From Chloroflexota bacterium (lineage in GTDB: Bacteria; Chloroflexota; Anaerolineae; Anaerolineales; UBA4823), in NCBI GenBank assembly GCA_017860725.1, contig JAGDMX010000029.1, forward strand, positions 1-14,573: a DNA stretch of 14,573 nucleotides, written 5' to 3'. Made by a program: the position numbers and the translations under genes. A model generated the notes under the pieces. That model saw only the letters and a program-made list of their open reading frames with translations. It was not told the origin of the DNA and searched no databases. Shown here one piece after another: positions 8,266-14,573 of the stretch (positions within the stretch are counted from its first letter, which is position 1; the number at the start of each line of letters is the position of its first letter).

Positions 8266-8272
8266 CTTCCTT
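8266..8272 (-). promoter_or_regulatory. Ribosome binding site pointing to a CTG start
   Basis: AAGGAAG on the minus strand overlaps the last two bases of the permease TAA stop and lies 6 bases before CTG at 8259. It is the main nucleotide evidence for the non-AUG start of the EEP hydrolase. Confidence 0.5.
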
Positions 8273-9269
8273 ACTCTTGTTCGAACGGCACGCCCAGCGA
8301 GGCAGGTGGTGAGGCGCGCAAGGAACGCAGCAGGCGGGCAATTAATTTGCGTGCGGACTCCGGTAAGGTCGCCAGGACCCGCTCCACCCACTCGGTGTTG
8401 CCGATATTTACGATCAGCAGCGCCAGGATCATGAGCGGGAATGGCGCAACCTGCAGCACCTGGGAGGGGATGCCGGGCAGGCTGGGTTGTAACACCAGGC
8501 CCAGCCATTGTAACAAGGCAAACAGGTAAGCGCCGAAAGCCACCCGGATGGGATTCCAACCGCCGAAGATTGTGATCGCCAGGGCAATCCAACCGATACC
8601 ATCCAGGCCGGAGATCGTCCCTTTCCACCCGGCTTTTACGCTGAGCGAGTAAGTCGGGCCAGCCAGGCCGACCAGAGCCCCACCCAGGATGGTGTAGAGA
8701 TAGCGCGTGCGGTTGACGTTGGCGCCGCGCACGAAAGCCGCCGCTGGTCGCTCGCCAACCCCTTGCAGGATCAAGCCAGGGCGGGTTTTGAAAATCCACA
8801 GCCAGGCAACGATGATCAATACATAGCTCAGGTAAGTTAATATGTCCTGCCGGAAGAGCAACGGGCCGAGAATCGGGATCTCGCTCAGAACCGGGATAGG
8901 CCAGGAGGGAATGCGGGGCCCGGATAGCCCCATGTAAGGATTGCCCAGGAAGTAAGCCAGGTCCCGGCACATCAGAGCCAGGACGAAACCGACGGCAACC
9001 TGAGATTGGCGCAGGGTAATACTGGAGAAAGCCACGACCAGCGCCACCAGCGCCCCGACCAGCATGCCCGCCAGGCAGCCCAAAAGCAAGTTATCAATGG
9101 TCACAGCGACGGCAAACCCGCCCATGGCAGCCAGTAATATGGTGCCATTGACGGAAAGGTTGATGACGCCGGATCGTTCCGCCAGGGTCTCCCCGATAGC
9201 GGCAAAGATAATCGGCGCCGCAGCAGCCAACACACCAGCCAAGCCAAGCAGAATGCTATCTGTTGTCAT
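8271..9269 (-). CDS. ABC importer permease, BMP/nucleoside type (second permease)
   Basis: A 332-residue polytopic inner-membrane protein of the branched-chain-amino-acid/sugar/nucleoside permease superfamily, comparable to YufQ/NupQ. The N-terminal GETLAERSGVINLSVNG fits the hallmark of this subunit (usually GETxAERxGVxNLGxEG), although the usual Glu is Asn here. GVGERPAAAFVRGANV in the middle is the cytoplasmic coupling loop that meets the ATPase, and GWIALAITIFGGWNP is a conserved late segment. The protein ends in a basic cytoplasmic tail (ESARKLIARLLRSLR). Start: an upstream ATG at 9311 would overlap the previous permease by 38 bases and add unrelated residues; ATG at 9269 is preceded by GAGAGG (9277-9282) 7 bases away and gives the expected MTTDSILLGLAG beginning. 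It follows the first permease by 4 bases and is followed by the EEP gene after 11. Confidence 0.9.
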   Translation of the reverse strand: MTTDSILLGLAGVLAAAAPIIFAAIGETLAERSGVINLSVNGTILLAAMGGFAVAVTIDNLLLGCLAGMLVGALVALVVAFSSITLRQSQVAVGFVLALMCRDLAYFLGNPYMGLSGPRIPSWPIPVLSEIPILGPLLFRQDILTYLSYVLIIVAWLWIFKTRPGLILQGVGERPAAAFVRGANVNRTRYLYTILGGALVGLAGPTYSLSVKAGWKGTISGLDGIGWIALAITIFGGWNPIRVAFGAYLFALLQWLGLVLQPSLPGIPSQVLQVAPFPLMILALLIVNIGNTEWVERVLATLPESARKLIARLLRSLRASPPASLGVPFEQE

Positions 9270-9273
9270 CGCC

Positions 9274-10323
9274 TTACCTCTCTGCCTTGCGCAATACCCG
9301 CTGGCGGACACCGTCCATCATCAAGAAGAAGAGCACCAGGGCGCCTTGCAGCACCCCGGATAATGTGGAATCCAGCTTTAAGATAATCGGAAGCTGAATG
9401 CTTCCAATATTCAAGGCGGCGAAGAAGAGGGATACCGGGATGACCAGCAGCGCCTTGTAATTAATCAGCATGGCAACCAGCAATCCCAGATAGCCGTAGC
9501 CACTGGAGATTGATGGAATCAAACGATGATACACTGCGGTTACCTGTACGGCACCAGCCAGGCCCGCCAGGGCGCCACAGAGGATGAAGGCAGACATCAT
9601 ATAGCGCGAAGTCGGAATGCCGATTAAGAAGGAAGAGCGGATGTTTTTACCGACCGCCTTAAGTCTTAACCCAAAATAACTACCGCGCAGGACAATGTAA
9701 ATGACAGCCAACGCGATGATGCCGATGATAACTGCCCAGATACTCAGGCGGGTGCCGGAGATCATCGGCAGCCACAAGTGATTTGGGAATGGCTCGGTGC
9801 CGCTCATGGAGCCGATTCCGGGGCGCTTCCAGGGACCGAAAATCAGCCAGAGCGTGAGTGCAGTAGCGACGAAATTCAGGCCCAGACCGCCAAAGATTTC
9901 GTTGACACCGCCAAAGGTCTTCAAAGCCCCGGCTAATGACGCCCACAAAGCCCCGCCGAGCATACCGGCCAGCATCGCCAGGATCAGGATCAGGCCGGGG
10001 GGCAGGCCGGAGTCCTGGAACAGGCGCAGCAAGCCGGTGGTAAAAATTGCACCCAGGGTGATTTGCCCTTCGATACCAATGTTCCACAAGCCGGCCGTGA
10101 AAGTCACCAGCAAGCCGGTGGTGGTGAGCAAGAGCGGCACCCAGGCAACCAGCACATCAGAGAACTTTTTCAGCGATCCGATCGAGCCATTGATAATGTT
10201 GGCGTAGGCCTGCAGCGGGGGTGCGCCCGAGAAGAGCAAAATAATCGTGGTAAACAAGAGCGCCAACAAGATCGCAGCAAATTGAAAACTGATATTGATC
10301 CAGCGGGATTTGTTTCGAGTCAT
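9274..10323 (-). CDS. ABC importer permease, BMP/nucleoside type (first permease)
   Basis: A 349-residue polytopic membrane protein, comparable to YufP/NupP. After a basic N-terminus (MTRNKSRW) comes a first membrane helix, then a stretch ending GAPPLQAYANIINGS, typical of this subunit. GLWNIGIEGQITLGA carries the conserved NIGxEGQ motif of the superfamily. KAVGKNIRSSFLIGIPTSRY is the cytoplasmic coupling loop. It should pair with the next gene to form a heterodimeric channel driven by the upstream ATPase. The start chosen is ATG 10323, 25 bases after the ATPase stop. An in-frame ATG at 10443 would run 95 bases into the ATPase gene and add 40 residues that look like shadow sequence. The ribosome site before 10323 is weak, and GTG three codons upstream cannot be excluded. 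Confidence 0.9.
   Translation of the reverse strand: MTRNKSRWINISFQFAAILLALLFTTIILLFSGAPPLQAYANIINGSIGSLKKFSDVLVAWVPLLLTTTGLLVTFTAGLWNIGIEGQITLGAIFTTGLLRLFQDSGLPPGLILILAMLAGMLGGALWASLAGALKTFGGVNEIFGGLGLNFVATALTLWLIFGPWKRPGIGSMSGTEPFPNHLWLPMISGTRLSIWAVIIGIIALAVIYIVLRGSYFGLRLKAVGKNIRSSFLIGIPTSRYMMSAFILCGALAGLAGAVQVTAVYHRLIPSISSGYGYLGLLVAMLINYKALLVIPVSLFFAALNIGSIQLPIILKLDSTLSGVLQGALVLFFLMMDGVRQRVLRKAER
9277..9282 (-). promoter_or_regulatory. Ribosome binding site deciding the start of the second permease
   Basis: GAGAGG on the minus strand, inside the last codons of the first permease and 7 bases before ATG 9269. It favours this start over ATG 9311 and implies coupled translation of the two permeases. 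Confidence 0.55.
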
Positions 10324-10348
10324 CTCTAACACCCGTTCGCTTATCGAA

Positions 10349-11848
10349 TTATCCAGCTTCCGCTGGTTGCCATGACCCTGTGGAAGGCCAGCCTTTACCG
10401 CCGATGAGCTGTCCAAGCTGATCGACAGTGGTTTCCATAGCATTCAATGGAGGCGATACTTTGCCTGAATAAAATACCAGTATGCGATCGCTGTAGTGCA
10501 GGATTTCATCCAGGTCAGCGGAGATGAACAGGATGGCTGAGCCCTGGCGGCAACGCTCCTTTAGCTTGCTCCAGATATATATGGATGATTCTACATCCAG
10601 ACCACGCGTGGGGTGTTCCATCAAGATCAGGGATAGAGGTGTTCGGAGCAAAGCCAGCAAAGCGCGTTGCTGGTTACCGCCGGAGAGGTCTTCTACCATA
10701 GTCGTTGGTTTCCCGTGAATATTGAACTCAACGATCCGCTCGTCGGCGGTCTTCTCCGAGGCAGCCCAGTCAACGAAAGGCTTGGTCTGTTCGCCGGCAA
10801 GCACAAAATGTTCGGTCAGGGATAATCCTGGTATCAGCCCTTCTTCCATCCTGGAAGCCGGCACGTAGCGGACACCCAGATTGACAAAGGTATGGTAGCT
10901 CTTACCGGTCAGGTCCTGGTTATTGAGCATCAGTTGCCCGGTGATCGGGCGGTGAATCCCGGCGCAGGTTTGCAGGAATAATAGCTGCCCGCTGCCTTCC
11001 ATGCCCGCCAGCCCAATCACTTCTCCGGCATGCACCTGCAAGTCTACCTCGGAGAGACGCATGCGATAATCTTCTACGCTAAAGTGCTTAAGCTCCAGGA
11101 TAGCCTGCCCTTGCTCGACTACCGCCCGTTTACCCAGGCTGACAACTTTGCCGAACATCATCGTCACCAGCTCATCAATATCGAACGGCGGTTCCACCTC
11201 GCCGACTAGCTTCCCACGTCGTAGCACGGATACCTTGGTACACAAACTCTCTACATCCTCCAGTTTGTGGGAAACGAAGATAACCGTCTTCCCCTGGCCG
11301 GCGAGAATGCGTAGAGTGTCGAATAGCTTGACTTTTTGAGGTGCGCTGATGCCGGTGGTGGGTTCGTCCAGGATGAGCACCTGAGCACCCAGCCACAGCA
11401 AGCGCAATATCTCGAGCTGCTGGCGCTCGCCGACCGTCAGGGTATCCATATAGGCATTCAAGTCGATGGTGAAATCAAACTCTTTTTGGAGCTCTTCCAG
11501 CGAGCGAATCACATTTTTTCGGTTGGGAATTGGTTTTCCTGGGCTGCCGACCAGAAAGTTATCGATCACCTTCATGGGCGGAAAATCCAGGGGGTCCTGG
11601 TGTAGCATGCCAATCCCATGATGGATGGCATCGGCAGGCGAGTGAATGATCACCGGTTTGCCATCCAGGCGAATTTCACCTTGATCGGCCTGGATGAAAC
11701 CGGATAGGACTTTCATCAGTGTGCTTTTTCCAGCCCCGTTCTCTCCCAGGATCGCATGAATCGCGCCCGAAGGGATCGTCATGTGAATATCATCGCTGGC
11801 GTGTACGTTACCGAAATATTTATGGATGCCAATCAGCTCTACATGCAT
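10349..11848 (-). CDS. ABC importer ATPase with two nucleotide-binding domains, BMP/nucleoside type
   Basis: A 499-residue cytoplasmic ATPase of the RbsA/YufO type. Domain 1 is complete: Walker A GENGAGKS (35-42), Q-loop HQDP (83-86), signature LTVGER (137-142), Walker B LILDEP (158-163), H-loop SHKLED (193-198). Domain 2 has a good signature, LSGGNQQ (388-394), but a degenerate Walker A-like stretch (GMEGSGQ, 282-288, no Lys). Its Walker B is LILMEHPTRGLD (407-418), with Glu in place of Asp and His in place of the catalytic Glu, and Ala replaces the H-loop His (ISADLDE). Loss of activity at one of the two sites is usual for double ATPases of sugar and nucleoside importers. The ATG at 11848 has only a weak upstream ribosome site. 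It sits 92 bases after the binding-protein gene, across a strong hairpin, and 25 bases before the first permease. Confidence 0.92.
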   Translation of the reverse strand: MHVELIGIHKYFGNVHASDDIHMTIPSGAIHAILGENGAGKSTLMKVLSGFIQADQGEIRLDGKPVIIHSPADAIHHGIGMLHQDPLDFPPMKVIDNFLVGSPGKPIPNRKNVIRSLEELQKEFDFTIDLNAYMDTLTVGERQQLEILRLLWLGAQVLILDEPTTGISAPQKVKLFDTLRILAGQGKTVIFVSHKLEDVESLCTKVSVLRRGKLVGEVEPPFDIDELVTMMFGKVVSLGKRAVVEQGQAILELKHFSVEDYRMRLSEVDLQVHAGEVIGLAGMEGSGQLLFLQTCAGIHRPITGQLMLNNQDLTGKSYHTFVNLGVRYVPASRMEEGLIPGLSLTEHFVLAGEQTKPFVDWAASEKTADERIVEFNIHGKPTTMVEDLSGGNQQRALLALLRTPLSLILMEHPTRGLDVESSIYIWSKLKERCRQGSAILFISADLDEILHYSDRILVFYSGKVSPPLNAMETTVDQLGQLIGGKGWPSTGSWQPAEAG

Positions 11849-11863
11849 ATGGATTGCTTAAGG

Positions 11864-11902
11864 GTTGGTAGTTGGGCCGGATTGCCCGACCCAACTACCA
11901 AC
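11864..11902 (-). repeat. Perfect 13-bp inverted repeat (intercistronic hairpin)
   Basis: GTTGGTAGTTGGG at 11864-11876 is the exact reverse complement of CCCAACTACCAAC at 11890-11902, with a 13-base loop. An alternative inner pairing (GGGC 11874-11877 with GCCC 11884-11887) competes with the base of the loop. In the minus-strand transcript the stem is followed by CTTAAGCAATCC, with no U run, so it does not look like an intrinsic terminator. Its place between a binding-protein gene and the ATPase/permease genes suits an mRNA-stabilising structure that keeps binding-protein expression higher than that of the membrane subunits. That role is inference. Confidence 0.8.
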
Positions 11903-11940
11903 GGATTTCTCGATATGAAAAATGTGCACGGAAAAGCAGG

Positions 11941-13191
11941 CTATTCGCTTACGCTTTGACCTTCCATGCCCTCCAGTAGCTGCGGCAGGTACCAGACTTC
12001 TTGATCGGTTGCGACCTGGGCTTCTTGCAGGTAAGCAGTGCCGTCCTGAAGGTTGATCGGTCCGGTCCACAGATTCAAGCCGCCGGCGAGCGCCCCGATG
12101 AATTCATCCAGCTTGGTGGATGCGTCAGCGCTAAGTGCTGCGCCTTTGATGAAACCAACTGCGCTGGTGTCGGGGTTATTGATGTCAGCCCAATCTGGTG
12201 AGTTCCATTCCCAGGCAGCTTGCCAGGTGCCGGACTGAGCGGCAGTGATGTATCTCAGATAAGCAGGACCCCAGTTGAAATATGGGACGCCGAGACAGAC
12301 ATCCGTCGCTTCCTCACAGCTGCCTTTGTAGTCATAAGGGATCGCCCATACGGTCTGACCGGCATCCTTCAGCTTTTTCGCTTCGACCAGGGCTTCGGTG
12401 GTGTCGATACCCGACAGCACAACGTCATAACCGGAGTTGTAGAAGTCGTCTGCAACCTGGGTTGGGTCGGAGGTGACGCCCGGGATATTGAACCAAAAAC
12501 CGATCCAGGTCACTTTAAAGCCGAGCTCGGCAGGATCCTTGCCCAGATAATTCTGCCAGCAGTAGCGAGCGCCCAGGTACGCAGAGGCAGCCAGGCGGCG
12601 GGTCTCGTCATTGATTAGCGGCCCAAGGTAGCCAATTTTACCGGTTTGGGTGGTCAGGGCGGCGGCGCAGCCGGCAATCATCTTTCCATATTCCATACGG
12701 CCCATAATATTGGCGAGCATCGGCAGGTCGCGGAAATCTTTGCCTTCTGTCCAGGCCGAGTCGCCGGAGGCATGGATCACCGGGAGATCCGGGTGTGCCT
12801 GGGCGAACTCCAGGGCGCTGTCCTTCATATCATCCGAGTTGAAGATGATCACCTTAGCGCCTTGCGCCAGCAGTTCTTCTGCGAGCTGTGCGGGAGTCGT
12901 CCCGGCGCGATCGGCAGGATTGACTTTATCGATATAGATCATCTCGGATCCGGGCAGCTTCTCTTGAATATATAGACCGGCATCATAGTGCGCCTGGCTC
13001 CAACCATGATCATTGTAGGGGCCTACCAATAGCATACCAAACTTGAAGGCTTCAGCCGCAGGGGCAGTAGGCTCTTCGGCGGCAGGTTCAGTCGCAACCG
13101 GTTCCTCTGTTGCTCCGCCGCCACAGGCAGCCAGGATCAAGGATGCAACGATCAACAGGCTGGTCAGAATCCATAGTGTCTTAGATTTCAT
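11941..13191 (-). CDS. BMP-family ABC transporter substrate-binding lipoprotein
   Basis: A 416-residue exported lipoprotein. Residues 1-22 are a signal peptide ending LILAA, with Cys23 as the lipidated residue (LAAC), followed by a Gly, then Thr/Glu/Pro/Ala-rich linker to about residue 47. The mature domain starts FKFGMLLVGPYNDHGWSQAH and continues with features of the BMP (PnrA/Med) periplasmic-binding fold, e.g. the first-lobe strand VIIFNSDD and GKIGYLGPLINDE. Members bind purine nucleosides or related compounds outside the cell and deliver them to the adjacent permeases. The N-terminal ligand motif differs from the PnrA-type DxSFN, so the substrate is uncertain. Paired Cys in SCEEATDVC may form a disulfide. 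The ATG at 13191 has a strong GAGGAG site (13200-13205) 8 bases upstream. It is the first gene of the importer operon. Confidence 0.92.
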   Translation of the reverse strand: MKSKTLWILTSLLIVASLILAACGGGATEEPVATEPAAEEPTAPAAEAFKFGMLLVGPYNDHGWSQAHYDAGLYIQEKLPGSEMIYIDKVNPADRAGTTPAQLAEELLAQGAKVIIFNSDDMKDSALEFAQAHPDLPVIHASGDSAWTEGKDFRDLPMLANIMGRMEYGKMIAGCAAALTTQTGKIGYLGPLINDETRRLAASAYLGARYCWQNYLGKDPAELGFKVTWIGFWFNIPGVTSDPTQVADDFYNSGYDVVLSGIDTTEALVEAKKLKDAGQTVWAIPYDYKGSCEEATDVCLGVPYFNWGPAYLRYITAAQSGTWQAAWEWNSPDWADINNPDTSAVGFIKGAALSADASTKLDEFIGALAGGLNLWTGPINLQDGTAYLQEAQVATDQEVWYLPQLLEGMEGQSVSE

Positions 13192-13199
13192 TACTTACT

Positions 13200-13205
13200 C
13201 TCCTC
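13200..13205 (-). promoter_or_regulatory. Strong ribosome binding site of the binding-protein gene
   Basis: GAGGAG (within AAAGAGGAGAG) on the minus strand, 8 bases before ATG 13191. It is the strongest site in the importer operon, in keeping with high demand for the binding protein. Confidence 0.65.
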
Positions 13206-13348
13206 TTTAGGTTTAGAAACGGCTCATGTTTCATTGATTGTTTCACTGAATTGATATTTTGTTCGGGCGAACTGGAAGATATTTTGGCTAACTTCTCCTT
13301 TCTACCGAGTATCATCATCAATCATAAAAACAAAGATATTTTTCGTCT

Positions 13349-13378
13349 ATTGTGCTTTGTCTTGAGTTTGCGTGACAA
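13349..13378 (-). promoter_or_regulatory. Tentative sigma70-type promoter for the importer operon
   Basis: On the minus strand TTGTCA (13373-13378) resembles a -35 box, and CACAAT (13349-13354) matches four of six -10 positions, with an 18-base spacer. The -35 lies inside the TGAC-N4-GTCA palindrome, which could be an operator. The match is modest and may be chance. Confidence 0.25.
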
Positions 13379-13384
13379 TCGTCA
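13373..13384. repeat. Short palindrome TGAC-N4-GTCA
   Basis: TGACAATCGTCA has perfect 4-base arms around a 4-base centre. It lies 5 bases beyond the upstream ATPase stop and overlaps the tentative -35 box. It could be a regulator half-site pair; arms this short also occur by chance. Confidence 0.3.
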
Positions 13385-13389
13385 GGTAT

Positions 13390-14573
13390 CTATCCTTCTA
13401 CGGTATTCGATGCCGGTTCGCTCGTTGGCTTCACCCCGGCCATCATCAAGCCGAGCTGTTCGACCGAGGCTTCTCCCCGGTTTACAATGCCGATAATCTG
13501 GCCTTCGTACATGACCGCAATACGGTCCGAGAGATTACGGACTTCATCCAGGTCCTCTGAGATGAGCAGGGTGGCTGTGCCTTCGGAGCGTTGGGCACTC
13601 AGGCATTGGTGAATGTACTCTGTGCTGCCAATATCCACACCCCGGGTGGGCTGAGAGGCGATCAAGACGCTTGGCTTGCGAGAAAGCTCACGTGCCATGA
13701 TCAGTTTTTGGATATTACCGCCGGACAGGTTACGCAAGGGTGTCTTGCGGGAAGGCGCCTTGATATCGAAATCGCGAATCAAATCCTGTGTGTGCTGGCC
13801 GATCTTTTGGAAGTTAAGAAAAGAGCCTCGCGAATAGGGCGGTTGGCCATGCTGCTCGATGATTAAATTCTCTTCTACAGTCAAATCTTTGACTACACCA
13901 TCCAGGAAGCGTTCTTCCGAGATATAAGCCAGGCCCTGGTTGATTACTCTGTCCGGGCGCCAACCGGTTACATCTTGATCGTCGATCTGAATCTTGCCTT
14001 GAGTGGGTTTGCGCAGGCCGGCGATCACTTCCGCCAGCTCGCGCTGCCCATTACCGGACACACCGGCAATTCCCAGGATTTCACCCGCTTGCACTTGCAG
14101 GGAGACGCCTTTGACTGTTGGCAGCCCTTTGTCGCCGGTGACCCACAAATCGGTCAGGCGTAAACGCGGTTTGCCAAATTCCACCGGTTTCCGGTCAACC
14201 CGAAGCAATACCTCACGACCAACCATCAGTCGGGCAAGCTCGGGGCGGCTCGTATCGGCGGTGTGTAAAGTCTGGATCACGCGCCCGTTGCGCAGCACAG
14301 TCACGCGGTTGCTGATGGACAGCACTTCGTGCAGTTTGTGGCTGATAAAGATCAGGCTGTGGCCTTCAGCTTTCATCCGGTTGAGGGTGACGAACAAATC
14401 ATCAACCTCTTGAGGTGTCAAGACTGCTGTGGGCTCATCCAGGATGAGCAAATCTGCGCCCCGGTATAGAGCTTTCAAGATTTCAACTCTTTGCTGCTCG
14501 CCTACCGAAAGCTGCCACACCATGGCCTGCGGATCTACTTTCAGTCCATAAGATTCAGCCAGGGCGATGGCCC
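13390..14573 (-). CDS. ABC importer ATPase, BMP/nucleoside type, second copy (N-terminus beyond right edge)
   Basis: The frame is open from the right edge to TAG at 13390, giving about 394 residues of the C-terminal part. The ATG at 14523 is internal: residues before it (SYGLKVDPQA) continue the family alignment into VWQLSVGEQQRVEIL, the signature of domain 1. Walker B LLILDEPTAVLTPQE and H-loop ISHKLHEV of domain 1 follow; its Walker A lies outside the window. Domain 2 has a degenerate Walker A-like GVSGNGQ, signature NLSGGNIQK and IASQPTRGVD in place of a catalytic Walker B, as is normal for YufO-like ATPases. It is related to, but clearly different from, the ATPase at 10349-11848. It probably serves another BMP-type importer encoded further upstream, or the same binding protein in an alternative complex; the window cannot decide. 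Confidence 0.9.
   Translation of the reverse strand, partial: AIALAESYGLKVDPQAMVWQLSVGEQQRVEILKALYRGADLLILDEPTAVLTPQEVDDLFVTLNRMKAEGHSLIFISHKLHEVLSISNRVTVLRNGRVIQTLHTADTSRPELARLMVGREVLLRVDRKPVEFGKPRLRLTDLWVTGDKGLPTVKGVSLQVQAGEILGIAGVSGNGQRELAEVIAGLRKPTQGKIQIDDQDVTGWRPDRVINQGLAYISEERFLDGVVKDLTVEENLIIEQHGQPPYSRGSFLNFQKIGQHTQDLIRDFDIKAPSRKTPLRNLSGGNIQKLIMARELSRKPSVLIASQPTRGVDIGSTEYIHQCLSAQRSEGTATLLISEDLDEVRNLSDRIAVMYEGQIIGIVNRGEASVEQLGLMMAGVKPTSEPASNTVEG

Larger units (their letters stand above)
13192..13389 (-). other. 198-base AT-rich leader upstream of the binding-protein gene
   Basis: This is the longest gene-free stretch and is more AT-rich than its surroundings. It holds three exact copies of GATATTTT (plus strand, 13253-13260, 13278-13285, 13335-13342); the last two extend to AAGATATTTT. 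At its upstream end there is a palindrome, TGAC-AATC-GTCA (13373-13384). No conserved purine or other riboswitch core was recognised, and no T-tract hairpin follows the stop of the upstream ATPase gene. Confidence 0.5.

Noticed and set aside
8260..8970. 237-residue N-terminal extension of the EEP open frame, starting at ATG 8970
   Set aside because: It lies wholly opposite codon structure of the permease in another frame of the same strand, is rich in Arg, Pro and Gly, and has no recognisable domain; the real domain begins at 8259.
9270..9311. Upstream ATG of the second permease (9311)
   Set aside because: It would overlap the first permease and add 14 atypical residues; ATG 9269 has a good ribosome site.
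10324..10443. Upstream ATG of the first permease (10443)
   Set aside because: It would overlap the ATPase gene by 95 bases, and the 40 extra residues look like frame shadow.
11864..11902. Intrinsic transcription terminator
   Set aside because: Neither side of the stem carries a T tract, and the genes on both sides belong to one transporter.
13192..13389. Riboswitch in front of the binding-protein gene
   Set aside because: No conserved riboswitch core, paired stems or terminator/antiterminator could be recognised by eye.
1..14573. CRISPR arrays, insertion sequences, tRNA or rRNA genes
   Set aside because: No regular direct repeats, transposase motifs, terminal inverted repeats or tRNA-like cloverleaf sequences were seen; the window is filled by co-oriented protein genes.

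Overview
The window reads as a chromosomal segment of a bacterium with roughly 55% GC, most likely Chloroflexota, perhaps Anaerolineae. This rests on family resemblance and on the style of the lipoproteins (an LAAC lipobox followed by a Gly, then Thr/Glu/Pro/Ala-rich linker); no rRNA or marker gene is present to confirm it. All eleven supported genes lie on the minus strand, so transcription runs from high to low coordinates. The window is almost entirely coding; the longest gene-free stretch is 198 bases.

In order of transcription: (i) 14573-13390, the C-terminal part of a double-domain ABC ATPase cut by the window edge. (ii) After a 198-base leader, a complete BMP-family (basic membrane protein / nucleoside-type) ABC importer: substrate-binding lipoprotein (13191-11941), double ATPase (11848-10349), and two permeases (10323-9274 and 9269-8271). 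A perfect 13-bp hairpin lies between the binding protein and the ATPase. (iii) A compact metabolic and accessory run: an endonuclease/exonuclease/phosphatase-fold hydrolase that appears to start at CTG (8259-7468), threonine synthase (7471-6227), a membrane-anchored family 2 glycosyltransferase (6219-5278), a fold-type II PLP enzyme of unassigned function starting at TTG (5252-3783), and a SWIM-SNF2 ATPase (3758-486). (iv) After a 159-base gap, the N-terminal third or so of an HtrA-like serine protease that appears to be a lipoprotein (326 to the left edge).

Gaps between consecutive genes from the ABC ATPase at 11848 to the SNF2 gene are 25, 4, 11, -4, 7, 25 and 24 bases, so these eight genes, plus the binding-protein gene upstream, could be one nine-gene transcription unit. 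The importer probably brings in a nucleoside or related compound. The cytoplasmic hydrolase directly behind the permeases could act on a derived phosphoester, but this is inference. The remaining genes have no obvious common pathway.

No CRISPR array, mobile element, tRNA, rRNA or convincing intrinsic terminator was seen. Nothing here amounts to a clear undescribed system. The points most worth checking are the non-AUG start of the hydrolase, the unassigned PLP enzyme, the changed ligand-contact motif in the binding protein and the intercistronic hairpin.
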